A stretch of 64,000 nucleotides of DNA, from the NCBI GenBank assembly GCA_964561145.1, contig CAZLNZ010000010.1, positions 1 through 64,000 of the forward strand, read 5' to 3'. This document shows, in pieces, positions 1-8,694 of this stretch. The notes beneath the pieces are model-generated. The model saw only the letters and a program-made list of their open reading frames with translations. It made no database searches and had not been told where the DNA came from. The DNA comes from RUG14300 sp964561145 (lineage in GTDB: Bacteria; Bacillota; Clostridia; Christensenellales; CAG-1252). Numbering within the stretch: position 1 is the stretch's first letter; every line of letters begins with the position of its first letter. A program made the position numbers and the translations under genes.

Positions 1-24
1 ATCATAAGCATCAAATTAGCATCA

Positions 25-54
25 CCCCCGCAGAAAAAAAATTTTTCGCGGGGG
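25..54. terminator. GC-rich hairpin, possible terminator of an upstream gene
   Basis: CCCCCGC (25-31) pairs with GCGGGGG (48-54). With one bulged A the stem continues through a G/C pair and an A-tract/T-tract. There is no T-run after the stem on either strand, so it is not a classical intrinsic terminator. No gene is visible in 1-164 apart from this structure. Confidence 0.35.
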
Positions 55-164
55 CGTTGTATTAAAGATAAGTTTATTGAAGATCGTTTCGATTAAAGAT
101 TTACTTTGGGAATTCACTGGAATTCACTTTTTAATGTGATTGATGAAATATTTGAAAAATGGTA

Positions 165-194
165 TTGAAAAATGTTTTTTCAATGTGATATAAT
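165..194 (+). promoter_or_regulatory. Sigma-A-type promoter of the nucleoside kinase gene
   Basis: TTGAAA (165-170) and TATAAT (189-194) are separated by 18 bp, with a TG extended -10 at 186-187. The predicted start of transcription lies about 35 nt before the ATG at 237. Confidence 0.8.
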
Positions 195-236
195 AGTAGA
201 ACTGTAAGAATAGATTATTAGTTATGAGGTGATTGT

Positions 237-1892
237 ATGGTAAATATAATTTTCCAAGGACAAAAAATGGAAATCGAGGCGGGTACTCGAGTAATTGATT
301 TGATACCGCAAGAGGATAAGAAGAAGTATTGTGTAGCACGTATCGGTTCACAAGTTAAGGAACTTAATTATATTTTGGGTGAAAAAAATATGGGAATGGA
401 GATTTCCTTACTTAACCTTGACAATATCGAGGCAGGAAAGGCTTACGAGGCAACTTTAAGATACGTTATAGCCATGGCTTTTCACAATCTTTATCCCGAT
501 GTTCAGTTGAGATATAGTTACAATGTTTCGAGGTCTATTTTTTGTCAAGTTTTAAACAACAATTTTAATATATCCAAGGCAACCGAGCCTATCAGTGCCG
601 AAGTGGATCGCATTATCAAAGCCGATTTGCCTATTGAGAGAATAACTGTCACCAAGGCACAAGCCGAGCAAATATATCTTGCCAATAATTATTCGGACAA
701 ACTGGATATTCTTTATTATCGCCCCGAGCCTTATGCTCACTTATATAAGTGCGGCGATTATATGAATTATCTACATTCGTATATGCTACCTTCAACCGGA
801 TGCATTCATCAATATGTTTTACGCCCTTATAGCCCGGGTTTAATTATTCAATATCCTCGCTATGAATTGGAAGCTAATATTCCCGAGTTTGTAGAAGAAT
901 CTACATATGGTAGAACCTTATCTCGTGAGTATAGGTGGGCAAAAAAGGTTAACACTCAAACTATAGCTCAGATTAACCACAAGGTTGAAAACAATGCCTT
1001 AGAATTGGTTCAGATGTGCGAAGCCAAGCATAATAAAATGCTTGCCGAATTGGGCTCTTTGATAGAATCCGATATCGAAAACTTGAGATTGATAGCAATT
1101 GCCGGTCCAAGTTCAAGCGGTAAAACCACCTTCTGCAATCGTTTAAAAATTGAGCTTTTATCTAGGGGAATAAACCCTGTAACCATTTCAATGGATGATT
1201 ATTATCTTGAAAAAGAAGAGCTTTGTGCTATTCAAAAAACAACGATTGATAAGCTGGATCTCGAGCATATCAACTGCTTGGATATAGATTTATTTAACCG
1301 TGATCTGTTCAACCTGATTAACGGAGAAGAGGTTACACTTCCTAGATTCAACTTTGCCGCAGGAAGAAGAGAGGTCGGACGCACGATTAAGGTTGACGAG
1401 CATAGTCCGATTATTATTGAGGGAATTCATGCACTTAATGAAAAGCTTACCTCCTCTATACCCAAGCATCAAAAATTTAAGATTTATATTGCACCTCAGG
1501 TTCAGATTAATATTGATAATCATTCTCCCCTTAATACCACGGATATGAGATTGATTCGTCGTATCGTACGCGATATGCAGTATAGAAATTGTCCCGCCTC
1601 CGAGACTATTGATATGTGGCAATCCGTTCGTCAGGGAGAGTTTAAGTGGATATATCCTAACCAAGAAGGTGCTAACTACGTGTTCAATTCTAGTCTTTCG
1701 TACGAGTTGAGTGTTTTGCGTAAGCTTGCATTGCCTGCATTGCAAAAAATCGGATATAACGATCCGCAATTTTTGGTTGCCAATAGACTGATTAAATACC
1801 TGAAATATTTTACTCCCATAGAGGATGAAACAATGATTCCCTGTAATTCCTTGATACGTGAATTCTTGGGTGGAAGTTGTTTTAAACTTTAG
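237..1892 (+). CDS. Nucleoside (uridine) kinase with N-terminal TGS domain
   Basis: Probably phosphorylates a nucleoside such as uridine in the cytoplasm (pyrimidine salvage). The first 60 or so residues look like a TGS/ubiquitin-like domain, followed by a threonyl-tRNA-synthetase-like second additional domain. The C-terminal half is a uridine kinase/phosphoribulokinase P-loop domain with Walker A GPSSSGKT near residue 290 and a downstream MDDYY motif typical of Udk-like kinases. The 551-residue length fits the TGS-kinase fusions of Clostridia and Thermotogae. The start is fixed by the GAGGTGAT ribosome site 3 nt upstream. The gene is monocistronic, between its own promoter and a terminator. 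The fold is clear; the exact substrate is inferred. Confidence 0.88.
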   Translation: MVNIIFQGQKMEIEAGTRVIDLIPQEDKKKYCVARIGSQVKELNYILGEKNMGMEISLLNLDNIEAGKAYEATLRYVIAMAFHNLYPDVQLRYSYNVSRSIFCQVLNNNFNISKATEPISAEVDRIIKADLPIERITVTKAQAEQIYLANNYSDKLDILYYRPEPYAHLYKCGDYMNYLHSYMLPSTGCIHQYVLRPYSPGLIIQYPRYELEANIPEFVEESTYGRTLSREYRWAKKVNTQTIAQINHKVENNALELVQMCEAKHNKMLAELGSLIESDIENLRLIAIAGPSSSGKTTFCNRLKIELLSRGINPVTISMDDYYLEKEELCAIQKTTIDKLDLEHINCLDIDLFNRDLFNLINGEEVTLPRFNFAAGRREVGRTIKVDEHSPIIIEGIHALNEKLTSSIPKHQKFKIYIAPQVQINIDNHSPLNTTDMRLIRRIVRDMQYRNCPASETIDMWQSVRQGEFKWIYPNQEGANYVFNSSLSYELSVLRKLALPALQKIGYNDPQFLVANRLIKYLKYFTPIEDETMIPCNSLIREFLGGSCFKL

Positions 1893-1907
1893 TGCTATAA
1901 AGGTATG

Positions 1908-1936
1908 AAAAAAGGGCTTGCAAGCCCGCTTTTTAT
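1908..1936. terminator. Intrinsic terminator, probably bidirectional
   Basis: The stem GGGCTTG/CAAGCCC (1914-1927) has an A-run before it and GCTTTTTA after it. It can end the kinase transcript and the convergent minus-strand regulator transcript. Confidence 0.75.
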
Positions 1937-1953
1937 GCTCGAATCGTTAGAAA

Positions 1954-2325
1954 CTAAGAATGAATATCGTTGTGTTTTTTTAGAATCTCAAAAAGCTCAT
2001 CGGTGATTACATGCTCTATTCTGCAAGCATTTTCTTCTGCACATTCCTGTGTTGCCCCAAGGGACAAGAACATTTTTGTCAATATACTATGACGTTCATA
2101 GATACTTTCCGCTTTTGCTCTTCCTATTTCTGTTAGTTGGATATGTTCATCGGCATCAACCTCGATGAAACCTCTTTTTTTGAGTAGTGACATTCCTCTT
2201 GAAACACTCGATCTTGCATAGTTCAAGGCTTCGCACACATCGATAGCGTGTACTCCGGACTTGTTTTTACTTAGAATAAGAATGGTTTCCAAGTACATTT
2301 CTTCGGATTCTCTGATTCTTTCCAT
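1954..2325 (-). CDS. DtxR/MntR-family metal-dependent transcriptional regulator
   Basis: A 123-residue protein beginning MERIRESEEMYLETIL, the usual N-terminus of DtxR/MntR-type winged-helix repressors that sense Mn(II) or Fe(II). The helix-turn-helix covers roughly residues 20-60 (ALNYARSSVSRGMSLLKK), followed by a short dimerisation domain with His/Glu/Cys residues (E-x-x-C-R-I-E-H) that resemble the metal-binding helix. There is no SH3-like C-terminal domain, as in MntR. A longer upstream reading frame exists, but the AGGAGAT site just before 2325 sets this start. It lies 25 bp downstream of the CitG-like gene and is probably co-transcribed. Whether it senses Mn or Fe cannot be told from sequence. 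Confidence 0.82.
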   Translation of the reverse strand: MERIRESEEMYLETILILSKNKSGVHAIDVCEALNYARSSVSRGMSLLKKRGFIEVDADEHIQLTEIGRAKAESIYERHSILTKMFLSLGATQECAEENACRIEHVITDELFEILKKHNDIHS

Positions 2326-2350
2326 ATGGGATCTCCTCTGTATTTGTCTT

Positions 2351-3151
2351 TTATTCTCGGGGGAACAACTTATCAAAAAGAATTGTAAGTATAAGTAGAT
2401 CGCCCGAGCCGCCCGTGGATATATTGCAACGCTTAAAGTAACTGCGTGCGGCACTCATATTTTCTTCATTATAATTTTCAAACAGGTAGTCTGCGATTTT
2501 TCTGATATCCTCAGCTAATCCCGGTTGACGATAATATACACAGGTGTCTTTTGTTATAGAGATGAGCTTTAGTAAAGTTTTTTCATAAACTTCCCTTGTG
2601 CTCAAACCTTGCTTTTTCAATTCACGCAGTAGGGGAAGTGCTATATTAAAGACATCGGCATATCCGTTTCGAGCTGAACCCAATGCTCCTTCGACATTAT
2701 AGCTTTCTCGTACCTCGGCACCATGAGTACCTTTAACTTCCGGAAGTTCTTTGGCGATCAAGCTTATTTCTTGTGATAAGCCTTGTTTGGTAACTTCACC
2801 CTTTTGCTGTAAGCGAAAGTAAGCAGATGTAACAAGTGCTAATGCAAAAAAAGCACCTTTTAGGACATTTTTATTCTCACATGCAGAAAGAAGGCTGGCT
2901 TCAGCTGACTCTCCGACCTTTTTAAAAACATCGGCAACTTGATCATAGGAATAATCTTCCATAGCAATACCCAACTTAGCAAAGGTAAATAGGTGTGTAT
3001 TGATCACTATGACCGCTCTCAGTGTCAAAGGATAATCAACGTCTAGATGACAATCATTATCGGCGGGGGAAACCAAGCCGAGCTTATCCGGGGAAGCAAG
3101 CTGTTCAAGAATGCTCTGTCTAACTTTTTCGGTAAATTCTATTATTTCCAT
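2351..3151 (-). CDS. citG: CitG/MdcB-like triphosphoribosyl-dephospho-CoA synthase family protein
   Basis: CitG-type enzymes make 2'-(5''-triphosphoribosyl)-3'-dephospho-CoA, the precursor of the prosthetic group of citrate lyase and malonate decarboxylase. The 266-residue protein has the family layout: GLVSPADNDCH-x-D-x-D near residue 25, KGAFFALAL in the middle, THG, GALGSARNGYADVFN, and STGGSGDLL near the C-terminus. No citrate lyase, malonate decarboxylase or CitX gene is in the window, so the acceptor is unknown. The start at 3151 has no Shine-Dalgarno; a near-consensus promoter ends 6 nt before it, so the mRNA is probably leaderless. A co-transcribed DtxR-type gene follows. A related but different nucleotidyl or ribosyl transfer role is possible. 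Confidence 0.75.
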   Translation of the reverse strand: MEIIEFTEKVRQSILEQLASPDKLGLVSPADNDCHLDVDYPLTLRAVIVINTHLFTFAKLGIAMEDYSYDQVADVFKKVGESAEASLLSACENKNVLKGAFFALALVTSAYFRLQQKGEVTKQGLSQEISLIAKELPEVKGTHGAEVRESYNVEGALGSARNGYADVFNIALPLLRELKKQGLSTREVYEKTLLKLISITKDTCVYYRQPGLAEDIRKIADYLFENYNEENMSAARSYFKRCNISTGGSGDLLILTILFDKLFPRE

Positions 3152-3157
3152 ATTTTG

Positions 3158-3186
3158 ATTATATCGCATTAGCAACTTTTTTTCAA
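3158..3186 (-). promoter_or_regulatory. Promoter of citG-like gene, predicts leaderless mRNA
   Basis: Reading the minus strand, TTGAAA (3186-3181), 17 bp, TATAAT (3163-3158), then 6 nt to the ATG at 3151. The +1 should fall on or next to the A of the ATG. No purine-rich ribosome site is present. Confidence 0.75.
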
Positions 3187-3317
3187 GTATTAATCCTCGA
3201 ATTAAGGAAAAGAGAATAGAATATTGGAGTAAAGTTTTTTTTTTTGGATTAATTAAGTCTTTTGTGAGATGCCTTTTATAAATAATCTTTCATATAATTA
3301 GCTATAAAAAATCAAAA

Positions 3318-3351
3318 GCATCTTGAAAGAGATGTTTATTTATGCTATAAT
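3318..3351 (+). promoter_or_regulatory. Promoter of the glycosidase operon with overlapping inverted repeat
   Basis: TTGAAA (3323-3328), 17 bp, TATAAT (3346-3351), with a TG extended -10. GCATCT (3318-3323) and AGATGT (3330-3335) form an inverted repeat overlapping the -35 box, and another AGATGC half-site lies at 3267-3272. This is a plausible repressor operator; the regulator is not identified. Confidence 0.65.
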
Positions 3352-3393
3352 TTAAACCTAAGGAATATCAACTAAACAAAGTCGGAGGGCGTT

Positions 3394-5442
3394 TTGCGTA
3401 AAACTTCTGGTAAACTTAAAACCTTATACAATTGGCTGCTTATCAATCGAAGGCTGCCTAATTTTTTTCCTACTTGGGCTAAACTTGATAGGGATAGCGA
3501 TGGCTATTCCTCTAGGGTATTGACACCGGATGGGGCTGTTAGACTGGTTGCGGAGGGTGCTGACTTACCTCTTTCCGATCATATCGAACTGAGCGGTTAT
3601 TGTGCCTCTCATTTGATAAGCTATAATATTTCTGAGAGTAGGGAGTTAGTGGTTTCAATTCATAGCGTTTATCCGAATTTCAGAATGAAGCCAAATGTAA
3701 CCGAGGCAAGTTATTCTCATAATTTTCTCGATGATGTTGCCATTTCCGTTGATGGGAAAAATGCTGAGGAAAAAGTTCGTTTTTCAGATATCAAGGGAAT
3801 GTTGTCCTTTATATCCGATGCAGGAAATGTTGAGATAACACGTACTTTTTTCCCTGCGGTTTATACTACTGCATTGATTGAGCGGATTGCGATAGAGAAC
3901 TTAAGTGATAATCTCGTTTCGGTGTCAATAGATGTTCCGACAAGTAGTTACATATCCCTTCCTAAGTATTCCGATGACGGACTAGAGTTTGTTTCAAGAT
4001 GTCGGCTAGCCGATTGTGACGGAAAAATGATGGAGGGCTTTGACGTAAAAAACAGTGCGGATATTCCTGTCGAAGGAAAAGAAGTATTTTATGTGGTTTA
4101 TTATACACGTCCTTCAAATGAGGATATTTTGGTAGATGTCCCTTTTGAAGAGAAAAAAAGGCTCGAACTAATCAATGGTGTCTTTGGCGGTCTAAGAATA
4201 GAAACGGGAGACCGTATTTTCGATAACGCTTTTTCGCATGCTGTGCTAAGAGGGAGTGAAAGTATTTTTAATACAAAACAAGGCTTAATGCATTGCCCCG
4301 GCGGCGGTAGTTACTATGCCGCTATATGGACAAATGACAATGTTGAGTACGCTGCACCTTTCTTTGGATACAGCGGAAGACCTATGGCAAAAGCTGCGAT
4401 GCTGAATGGAATAAGACTTTTTGCTGAGGAGTTTGACAAGAAAAAAGGTATTCCGTCATCGATAGCGAGTGGAGGAGACAGTGTCTGGCGTTTAGCCGGG
4501 GATAGGGGCGATAGCCAAATGTTTTCCTCGGGTGCATTAAGATTCGCACTTGCTTGCGGAGATCCTATGATTGCTGAAGAGATAATGGGTTATGTCAAAG
4601 AGTGTATAGAATATACAAAATCTAAAACAGACAAGCGAGGAATTGTCCATTCGGATTCGGATGAGTTGGAGGGGAGATTTCCTTCCGGGAAAGCCAATCT
4701 TTCAACGAATTGCCTTGCATTCGATATGTATTTGAATGCAAGCTACCTTTCAAAAGCATTAGGTAGAATGGGTGAAAGCTACGAGTACTATAATCTTGCA
4801 ATGAAACAGCGTGATGCTGTTTTGAAGCATTTCCACGGAACGGTTGAGGGTTATGAAACTTTTAAGTACTTTGAATCGAATAAGGTGTTACGTTCTTGGA
4901 TATGTATGCCTATGTGTGTTGGAATTAACGATTTTTCAAATGGCACGGTCGAGGCACTTTACGGTGAGGAATTATATTTTGACGGAACATTGAAAACTGC
5001 AAGTAATCGTAATGTTGCATGGGATCGATCGTTGCTGTGTGCTTTGCGAGGGAGCTTTAAGGCAGGATATGCAGATAAAAGCTATGAGGTTTTAAAGGAG
5101 TATACCTATTCTAGATTTTTAGGTCGTCACGCACCATATCCCTATGAGGCATATCCCGAAGGTAACAAGCGACATTTATCGTCTGAAAGCTTGCTTTATG
5201 CTAGGATTTTTATAGAAGGAATTTTAGGACTTGTATGTGAAGGTTTCGGGCGGTTTTCCGTTACTCCGCATATACCGTCGGAATGGTCTGATTTTAAGGT
5301 TAAAGGCTTGGTTTTGGCAGATATCCCTGTTGATATATCTATTGAGAACGGAGAACTTATCGTTACGGATATCAATCATAAGGAGCTTCGCAGATGCTAT
5401 ATAGTCAACGGACAGAGAATTTTTATTGATTTAAATTCGTAA
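3394..5442 (+). CDS. Putative (alpha/alpha)6 six-hairpin glycosidase
   Basis: A 682-residue cytoplasmic protein without signal peptide. The N-terminal 250 residues look beta-rich, like the beta-sandwich of six-hairpin glycosidases. The rest is helical and carries family-like aromatic/acidic motifs: WTNDNVEYAAPFFGYSG, GDRGDSQMFSSGALRFAL, DSDELEGRFPSGKANLSTN, and a beta-rich C-terminal cap. It probably hydrolyses a glycan or glycoside; the acidic residues in DSDELEGR are candidates for catalysis. The TTG start at 3394 is chosen because GGAGGG lies 4 nt upstream. It shares an operon with the GH2 enzyme 33 bp downstream, so both probably act on the same imported oligosaccharide. I do not recognise the exact GH family. 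Confidence 0.68.
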   Translation: MRKTSGKLKTLYNWLLINRRLPNFFPTWAKLDRDSDGYSSRVLTPDGAVRLVAEGADLPLSDHIELSGYCASHLISYNISESRELVVSIHSVYPNFRMKPNVTEASYSHNFLDDVAISVDGKNAEEKVRFSDIKGMLSFISDAGNVEITRTFFPAVYTTALIERIAIENLSDNLVSVSIDVPTSSYISLPKYSDDGLEFVSRCRLADCDGKMMEGFDVKNSADIPVEGKEVFYVVYYTRPSNEDILVDVPFEEKKRLELINGVFGGLRIETGDRIFDNAFSHAVLRGSESIFNTKQGLMHCPGGGSYYAAIWTNDNVEYAAPFFGYSGRPMAKAAMLNGIRLFAEEFDKKKGIPSSIASGGDSVWRLAGDRGDSQMFSSGALRFALACGDPMIAEEIMGYVKECIEYTKSKTDKRGIVHSDSDELEGRFPSGKANLSTNCLAFDMYLNASYLSKALGRMGESYEYYNLAMKQRDAVLKHFHGTVEGYETFKYFESNKVLRSWICMPMCVGINDFSNGTVEALYGEELYFDGTLKTASNRNVAWDRSLLCALRGSFKAGYADKSYEVLKEYTYSRFLGRHAPYPYEAYPEGNKRHLSSESLLYARIFIEGILGLVCEGFGRFSVTPHIPSEWSDFKVKGLVLADIPVDISIENGELIVTDINHKELRRCYIVNGQRIFIDLNS

Positions 5443-5475
5443 TACTTTATGCTAACAATCAAAAGGAGATTACTC

Positions 5476-7251
5476 ATGACAGATAATAGACTTTACACGA
5501 TATGGGGTGAAAACCTCGACAAGAATAATGTACTTCAAGAATATCCTCGTCCTCAGCTTGAGAGAAACAGCTACATCAATCTCAACGGAGAATGGGATTA
5601 TGCAATATTGCCGCAAGGAGAAGAACTTACCGCCTATGAGGGGAAAATACTTGTTCCGTTTTCTCCCGAAAGCATATTATCGGGAGTCGAAAGGGTTTTA
5701 AAACCTGACGAGGTTTTATACTACAGGCTGTTTTTTACTATTCCCGAAGACTTTAACAAAGGGAGAGTTTTACTTAACTTCGGTGCGGTTGACTATAAAG
5801 CCGTTGTAAAGGTCAATGATTGTGAAGTCGGAACACATATAGGCGGTTATTTGCCTTTTACCTTTGATATAACCAATGCGTTGCGTGTCGGTGAAAACGA
5901 GTTAAAAGTCGAGGTTATTGATCCAACCGACGAGGGCATACAAGCAAGAGGAAAACAAAAGCTTGATAATTCAGGTATTTGGTACACGCCTACCTCGGGT
6001 ATTTGGCAGACAGTTTGGATCGAATGTGTGCCGGATGTATATGTTGAGTCGATTAGAATCACGCCCCTTTTAGATAGCGGTGAGGTTAAGTTTGAGTTGT
6101 TTGCAAACGGTATTGCGGCGGGACACGTGGCGGTTTTCGATAAAGGTGTCGTCATAGCGGAGGGAGATATTCAAAAGGAATTGACTTTGAGGCTTAAAAC
6201 CTTTGAGGCTTGGTGCCCCGAGAATCCTAAGCTTTATGACGTGGAGATAACCTATGGTGAAGATCGTATTGAGAGTTACTTCGGAATGCGAAGCTTCGGG
6301 ATCGGTAAAGATGCCATGGGGGTTTCACGCTTGCTTTTAAACGGAAAACCATATTATCATAACGGATTATTGGATCAGGGCTACTGGTCGGACGGTTTAT
6401 ATACTCCTCCTTCGGACGAGGCTATGATCTTTGACATAAGTGAAATGAAAAGATTGGGTTTTAATATGCTCAGAAAGCATATTAAGATTGAGCCTATGAG
6501 ATGGTATTACCATTGTGACAGACTAGGAATGCTTGTATGGCAAGATATGGTTTCAGGTGGCGATTCCAAGCCTAAGACAAGGGTCGTCGGTGCTTATCCC
6601 TTCTTTGGAATGGCAACGGCAAGTCGTAAGATAGGCAATTTATCGGATGGTAAGAAAAACTATAAGCTTTTTTCCAGGGCTTCAAATGCGACACGAGAGG
6701 AATACTATAGGGATCTCGAGGGCATGTTGAGGCAGTTGGTCAATGTTACCTCCCTTGCTTTATGGGTTCCTTTTAACGAGGGCTGGGGACAGTTTGATAG
6801 CTTGGAGGCGGCAAAGAGAATACGTGAATATGATCCTACTAGGTTGATAGATCATGCAAGTGGATGGCATGATCAAGGTGGACCCGATATTAGAAGCTTC
6901 CATATTTATTTTACGTCTTTTAATTATCCCAAATACGATGATAATGACGAACGTCCCGTTGCCCTTACCGAATTTGGCGGGTATAGCTATGTTGAGGAGG
7001 GACACGTACATAATCCAAAAACCATATTTGGTTATAGATTCTATAAAACTCGTGAATCATTAACTAAAGCATATAAACGTTTGTTTGATAAGCATATAAT
7101 TCCCTCTATAAAAACCGAGCTTTCCGCTACGGTATATACGCAGGTAAGTGATGTTCAAGATGAGGTCAACGGAATTTATACCTTTGATCGGAGGGTGCTA
7201 AAGGTCGACGAGAAGGTATTAAAGGAGCTTAACGCTCAAATGCGATATTAG
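5476..7251 (+). CDS. Glycoside hydrolase family 2 enzyme (beta-galactosidase/glucuronidase-like)
   Basis: A 591-residue intracellular GH2 hydrolase. The N-terminal jelly-roll sugar-binding domain carries LNGEWDYAI and GGYLPFTFDIT, then an Ig-like linker domain, then the TIM barrel. The acid/base Glu is in NEGWGQ (about residue 434) and the probable nucleophile is the Glu of ALTEFGG (about residue 499). The protein ends after the barrel, shorter than LacZ and like the three-domain GH2 enzymes. The start at 5476 follows AAAGGAGA by 7 nt; an in-frame ATG at 5449 has no ribosome site. It is second in the operon after the six-hairpin glycosidase. The exact substrate (beta-galactoside, glucuronide, mannoside) cannot be told. 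Confidence 0.88.
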   Translation: MTDNRLYTIWGENLDKNNVLQEYPRPQLERNSYINLNGEWDYAILPQGEELTAYEGKILVPFSPESILSGVERVLKPDEVLYYRLFFTIPEDFNKGRVLLNFGAVDYKAVVKVNDCEVGTHIGGYLPFTFDITNALRVGENELKVEVIDPTDEGIQARGKQKLDNSGIWYTPTSGIWQTVWIECVPDVYVESIRITPLLDSGEVKFELFANGIAAGHVAVFDKGVVIAEGDIQKELTLRLKTFEAWCPENPKLYDVEITYGEDRIESYFGMRSFGIGKDAMGVSRLLLNGKPYYHNGLLDQGYWSDGLYTPPSDEAMIFDISEMKRLGFNMLRKHIKIEPMRWYYHCDRLGMLVWQDMVSGGDSKPKTRVVGAYPFFGMATASRKIGNLSDGKKNYKLFSRASNATREEYYRDLEGMLRQLVNVTSLALWVPFNEGWGQFDSLEAAKRIREYDPTRLIDHASGWHDQGGPDIRSFHIYFTSFNYPKYDDNDERPVALTEFGGYSYVEEGHVHNPKTIFGYRFYKTRESLTKAYKRLFDKHIIPSIKTELSATVYTQVSDVQDEVNGIYTFDRRVLKVDEKVLKELNAQMRY

Positions 7252-7329
7252 ATAAAAAAAGACAATAATAGCTAAATAACGTCAAGGAATTTGCAACGAT
7301 TAGTGTTATACTTTTTTTGGAGGACAACT

Positions 7330-8394
7330 ATGAGCATTTCTTTTGGCACAACCGCCGAATTGATTTCGGCGGATTTTTTTAAAGGACACCCTTCTATTTT
7401 ACTTTTTTCAGAGGATAACCCTTTAATTGAGGCAGGACTCGCTGCAGAGGGGATAAAGGTGATGAAGGAGTATAAGGAGGGTGGAGCTACTCCCGATATT
7501 GTTATCGGATATGGCGAAAAAGGAATAGTAGAAGGGAAAGCTGTTTCCTTAAAATATAAGCTTCCGCTATATATTATTCCTTCAAGTTTTGCGCCTATCG
7601 GACTAATTGAGGATGTTTTTAAAAAGAATTCCCTTGATTTATGTCAAATACCTTGTGAGATTGTGTACTGTAGAGAACTATTTGTAGAGCAGCCAAGGGA
7701 GAGCGTTTCTGTCGGAATGGGTTTTGTATCGACGTTGTTAGTTACCCTTATTGACAGCTTTTATCAGGATATAGTGTTTGGTCGTGAAGAGCGTGGTGAA
7801 CAGACGCTGAAATATATTAGAGAATGCTTGACGACGGCAAGTACTTACAGCCTTTCTATGGGTGATTTGTCTGAAAAGCTTCTCGGACTTATAATAGAAA
7901 TGCAAAATAAGGTCAAAGAATTGGAGCAAGAAAATCTTAGTTTGATTGGGGCACGGCTTTTTTCTCTATATAAAAGGGGTAGTGATAATTATTCCGATTT
8001 TCTATTTGTTATGGCATACACTATGCTTTCGGTATATGTCACCTATGAAGTGCCGCCGCCATTAATATTTCCTTGTGATAGGCTATACTTTAGGGATATA
8101 TTGAACGATTTAGAATTAACAGAAAGAGAAAGTATCCCCTGTGATGTTAAGGACCTTGTAAGACGAAGCTATTTGCTTTCCGAATGGATTGACGAAATAA
8201 AATCATTGCGGTCTCTTTTTAATGATTTTGGAAAAACTTTCAAGCGTTTAACTACAAGTTCGGGCTATCGCTTGACCGAGCTTGCGACATCAGAGGAGTT
8301 AATTCTTATTTTGCCGCTGCTTGCTGAATATTCGGAGGGTTGGAGTGTTCTGAAACAGCTTTATTCCGAAGGTATTTTGGAAAAACTGGGATGA
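7330..8394 (+). CDS. Divergent dehydroquinate-synthase/Fe-alcohol-dehydrogenase-like protein
   Basis: A 354-residue soluble protein. Residues around PDIVIGYGEKGIVEGKAV and LPLYIIPSSFAP resemble the nucleotide-binding part of iron-containing alcohol dehydrogenases and glycerol-1-phosphate dehydrogenases (usually D-V-V-I-x-x-G-G-G-S followed by V-P-T). The glycine-rich motif is eroded, and the usual Asp/His/His metal ligands of the helical C-terminal half are not visible. It may be a degenerate or non-catalytic relative. The start follows TTGGAGGA; an upstream ATG at 7291 lacks a ribosome site. It lies 78 bp after the GH2 gene and may be in the same transcript. Assignment is tentative. Confidence 0.45.
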   Translation: MSISFGTTAELISADFFKGHPSILLFSEDNPLIEAGLAAEGIKVMKEYKEGGATPDIVIGYGEKGIVEGKAVSLKYKLPLYIIPSSFAPIGLIEDVFKKNSLDLCQIPCEIVYCRELFVEQPRESVSVGMGFVSTLLVTLIDSFYQDIVFGREERGEQTLKYIRECLTTASTYSLSMGDLSEKLLGLIIEMQNKVKELEQENLSLIGARLFSLYKRGSDNYSDFLFVMAYTMLSVYVTYEVPPPLIFPCDRLYFRDILNDLELTERESIPCDVKDLVRRSYLLSEWIDEIKSLRSLFNDFGKTFKRLTTSSGYRLTELATSEELILILPLLAEYSEGWSVLKQLYSEGILEKLG

Positions 8395-8420
8395 AAATGA
8401 AAAGCCGCCTGACGGCGGCT
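8391..8420 (-). terminator. Intrinsic terminator of the small membrane protein gene
   Basis: Perfect stem AGCCGCC (8403-8409), TGAC loop, GGCGGCT (8414-8420). On the minus strand it is followed by TTTTCATTTT. The same hairpin may help stop the plus-strand transcript that ends at 8394. Confidence 0.75.
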
Positions 8421-8445
8421 AAACAAAGAAAGGAGTTGATTTGAA

Positions 8446-8664
8446 CTATGCAAGCAATACTAGCTTGTTTGCAAAGATAACCGTGATTAAGTCAACAACG
8501 TAGAATACCGGAGCAAGAATGATGTTGAGAACAACTCCGAGGATGTTTCCCTTTTTAGCACGAGCTACGATACCGAGAACGATGTTAGTTACAGGGATTA
8601 TTGCCAGAATAACCGATATAAGCCAGGAAGTGCCATAAGCACCTTTTTTAGCTGATTTTGCCAT
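8446..8664 (-). CDS. Small two-helix membrane protein of unknown function
   Basis: A 72-residue protein with two predicted membrane helices (roughly residues 13-34 and 41-68) and a basic N-terminus and loop (MAKSAKK, ARAKKGN). It resembles no family I can name with confidence; it is not a clear Pmp3/YqaE protein. It has its own promoter, an AAAGGAGAT ribosome site and a terminator, so it is a real, separately transcribed gene. Short hydrophobic proteins of this kind may be stress or membrane-remodelling proteins, but there is no direct sign of that here. Confidence 0.7.
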   Translation of the reverse strand: MAKSAKKGAYGTSWLISVILAIIPVTNIVLGIVARAKKGNILGVVLNIILAPVFYVVDLITVIFANKLVLLA

Positions 8665-8694
8665 AGATGTTATCTCCTTTTTAGGTTTTTCTTT

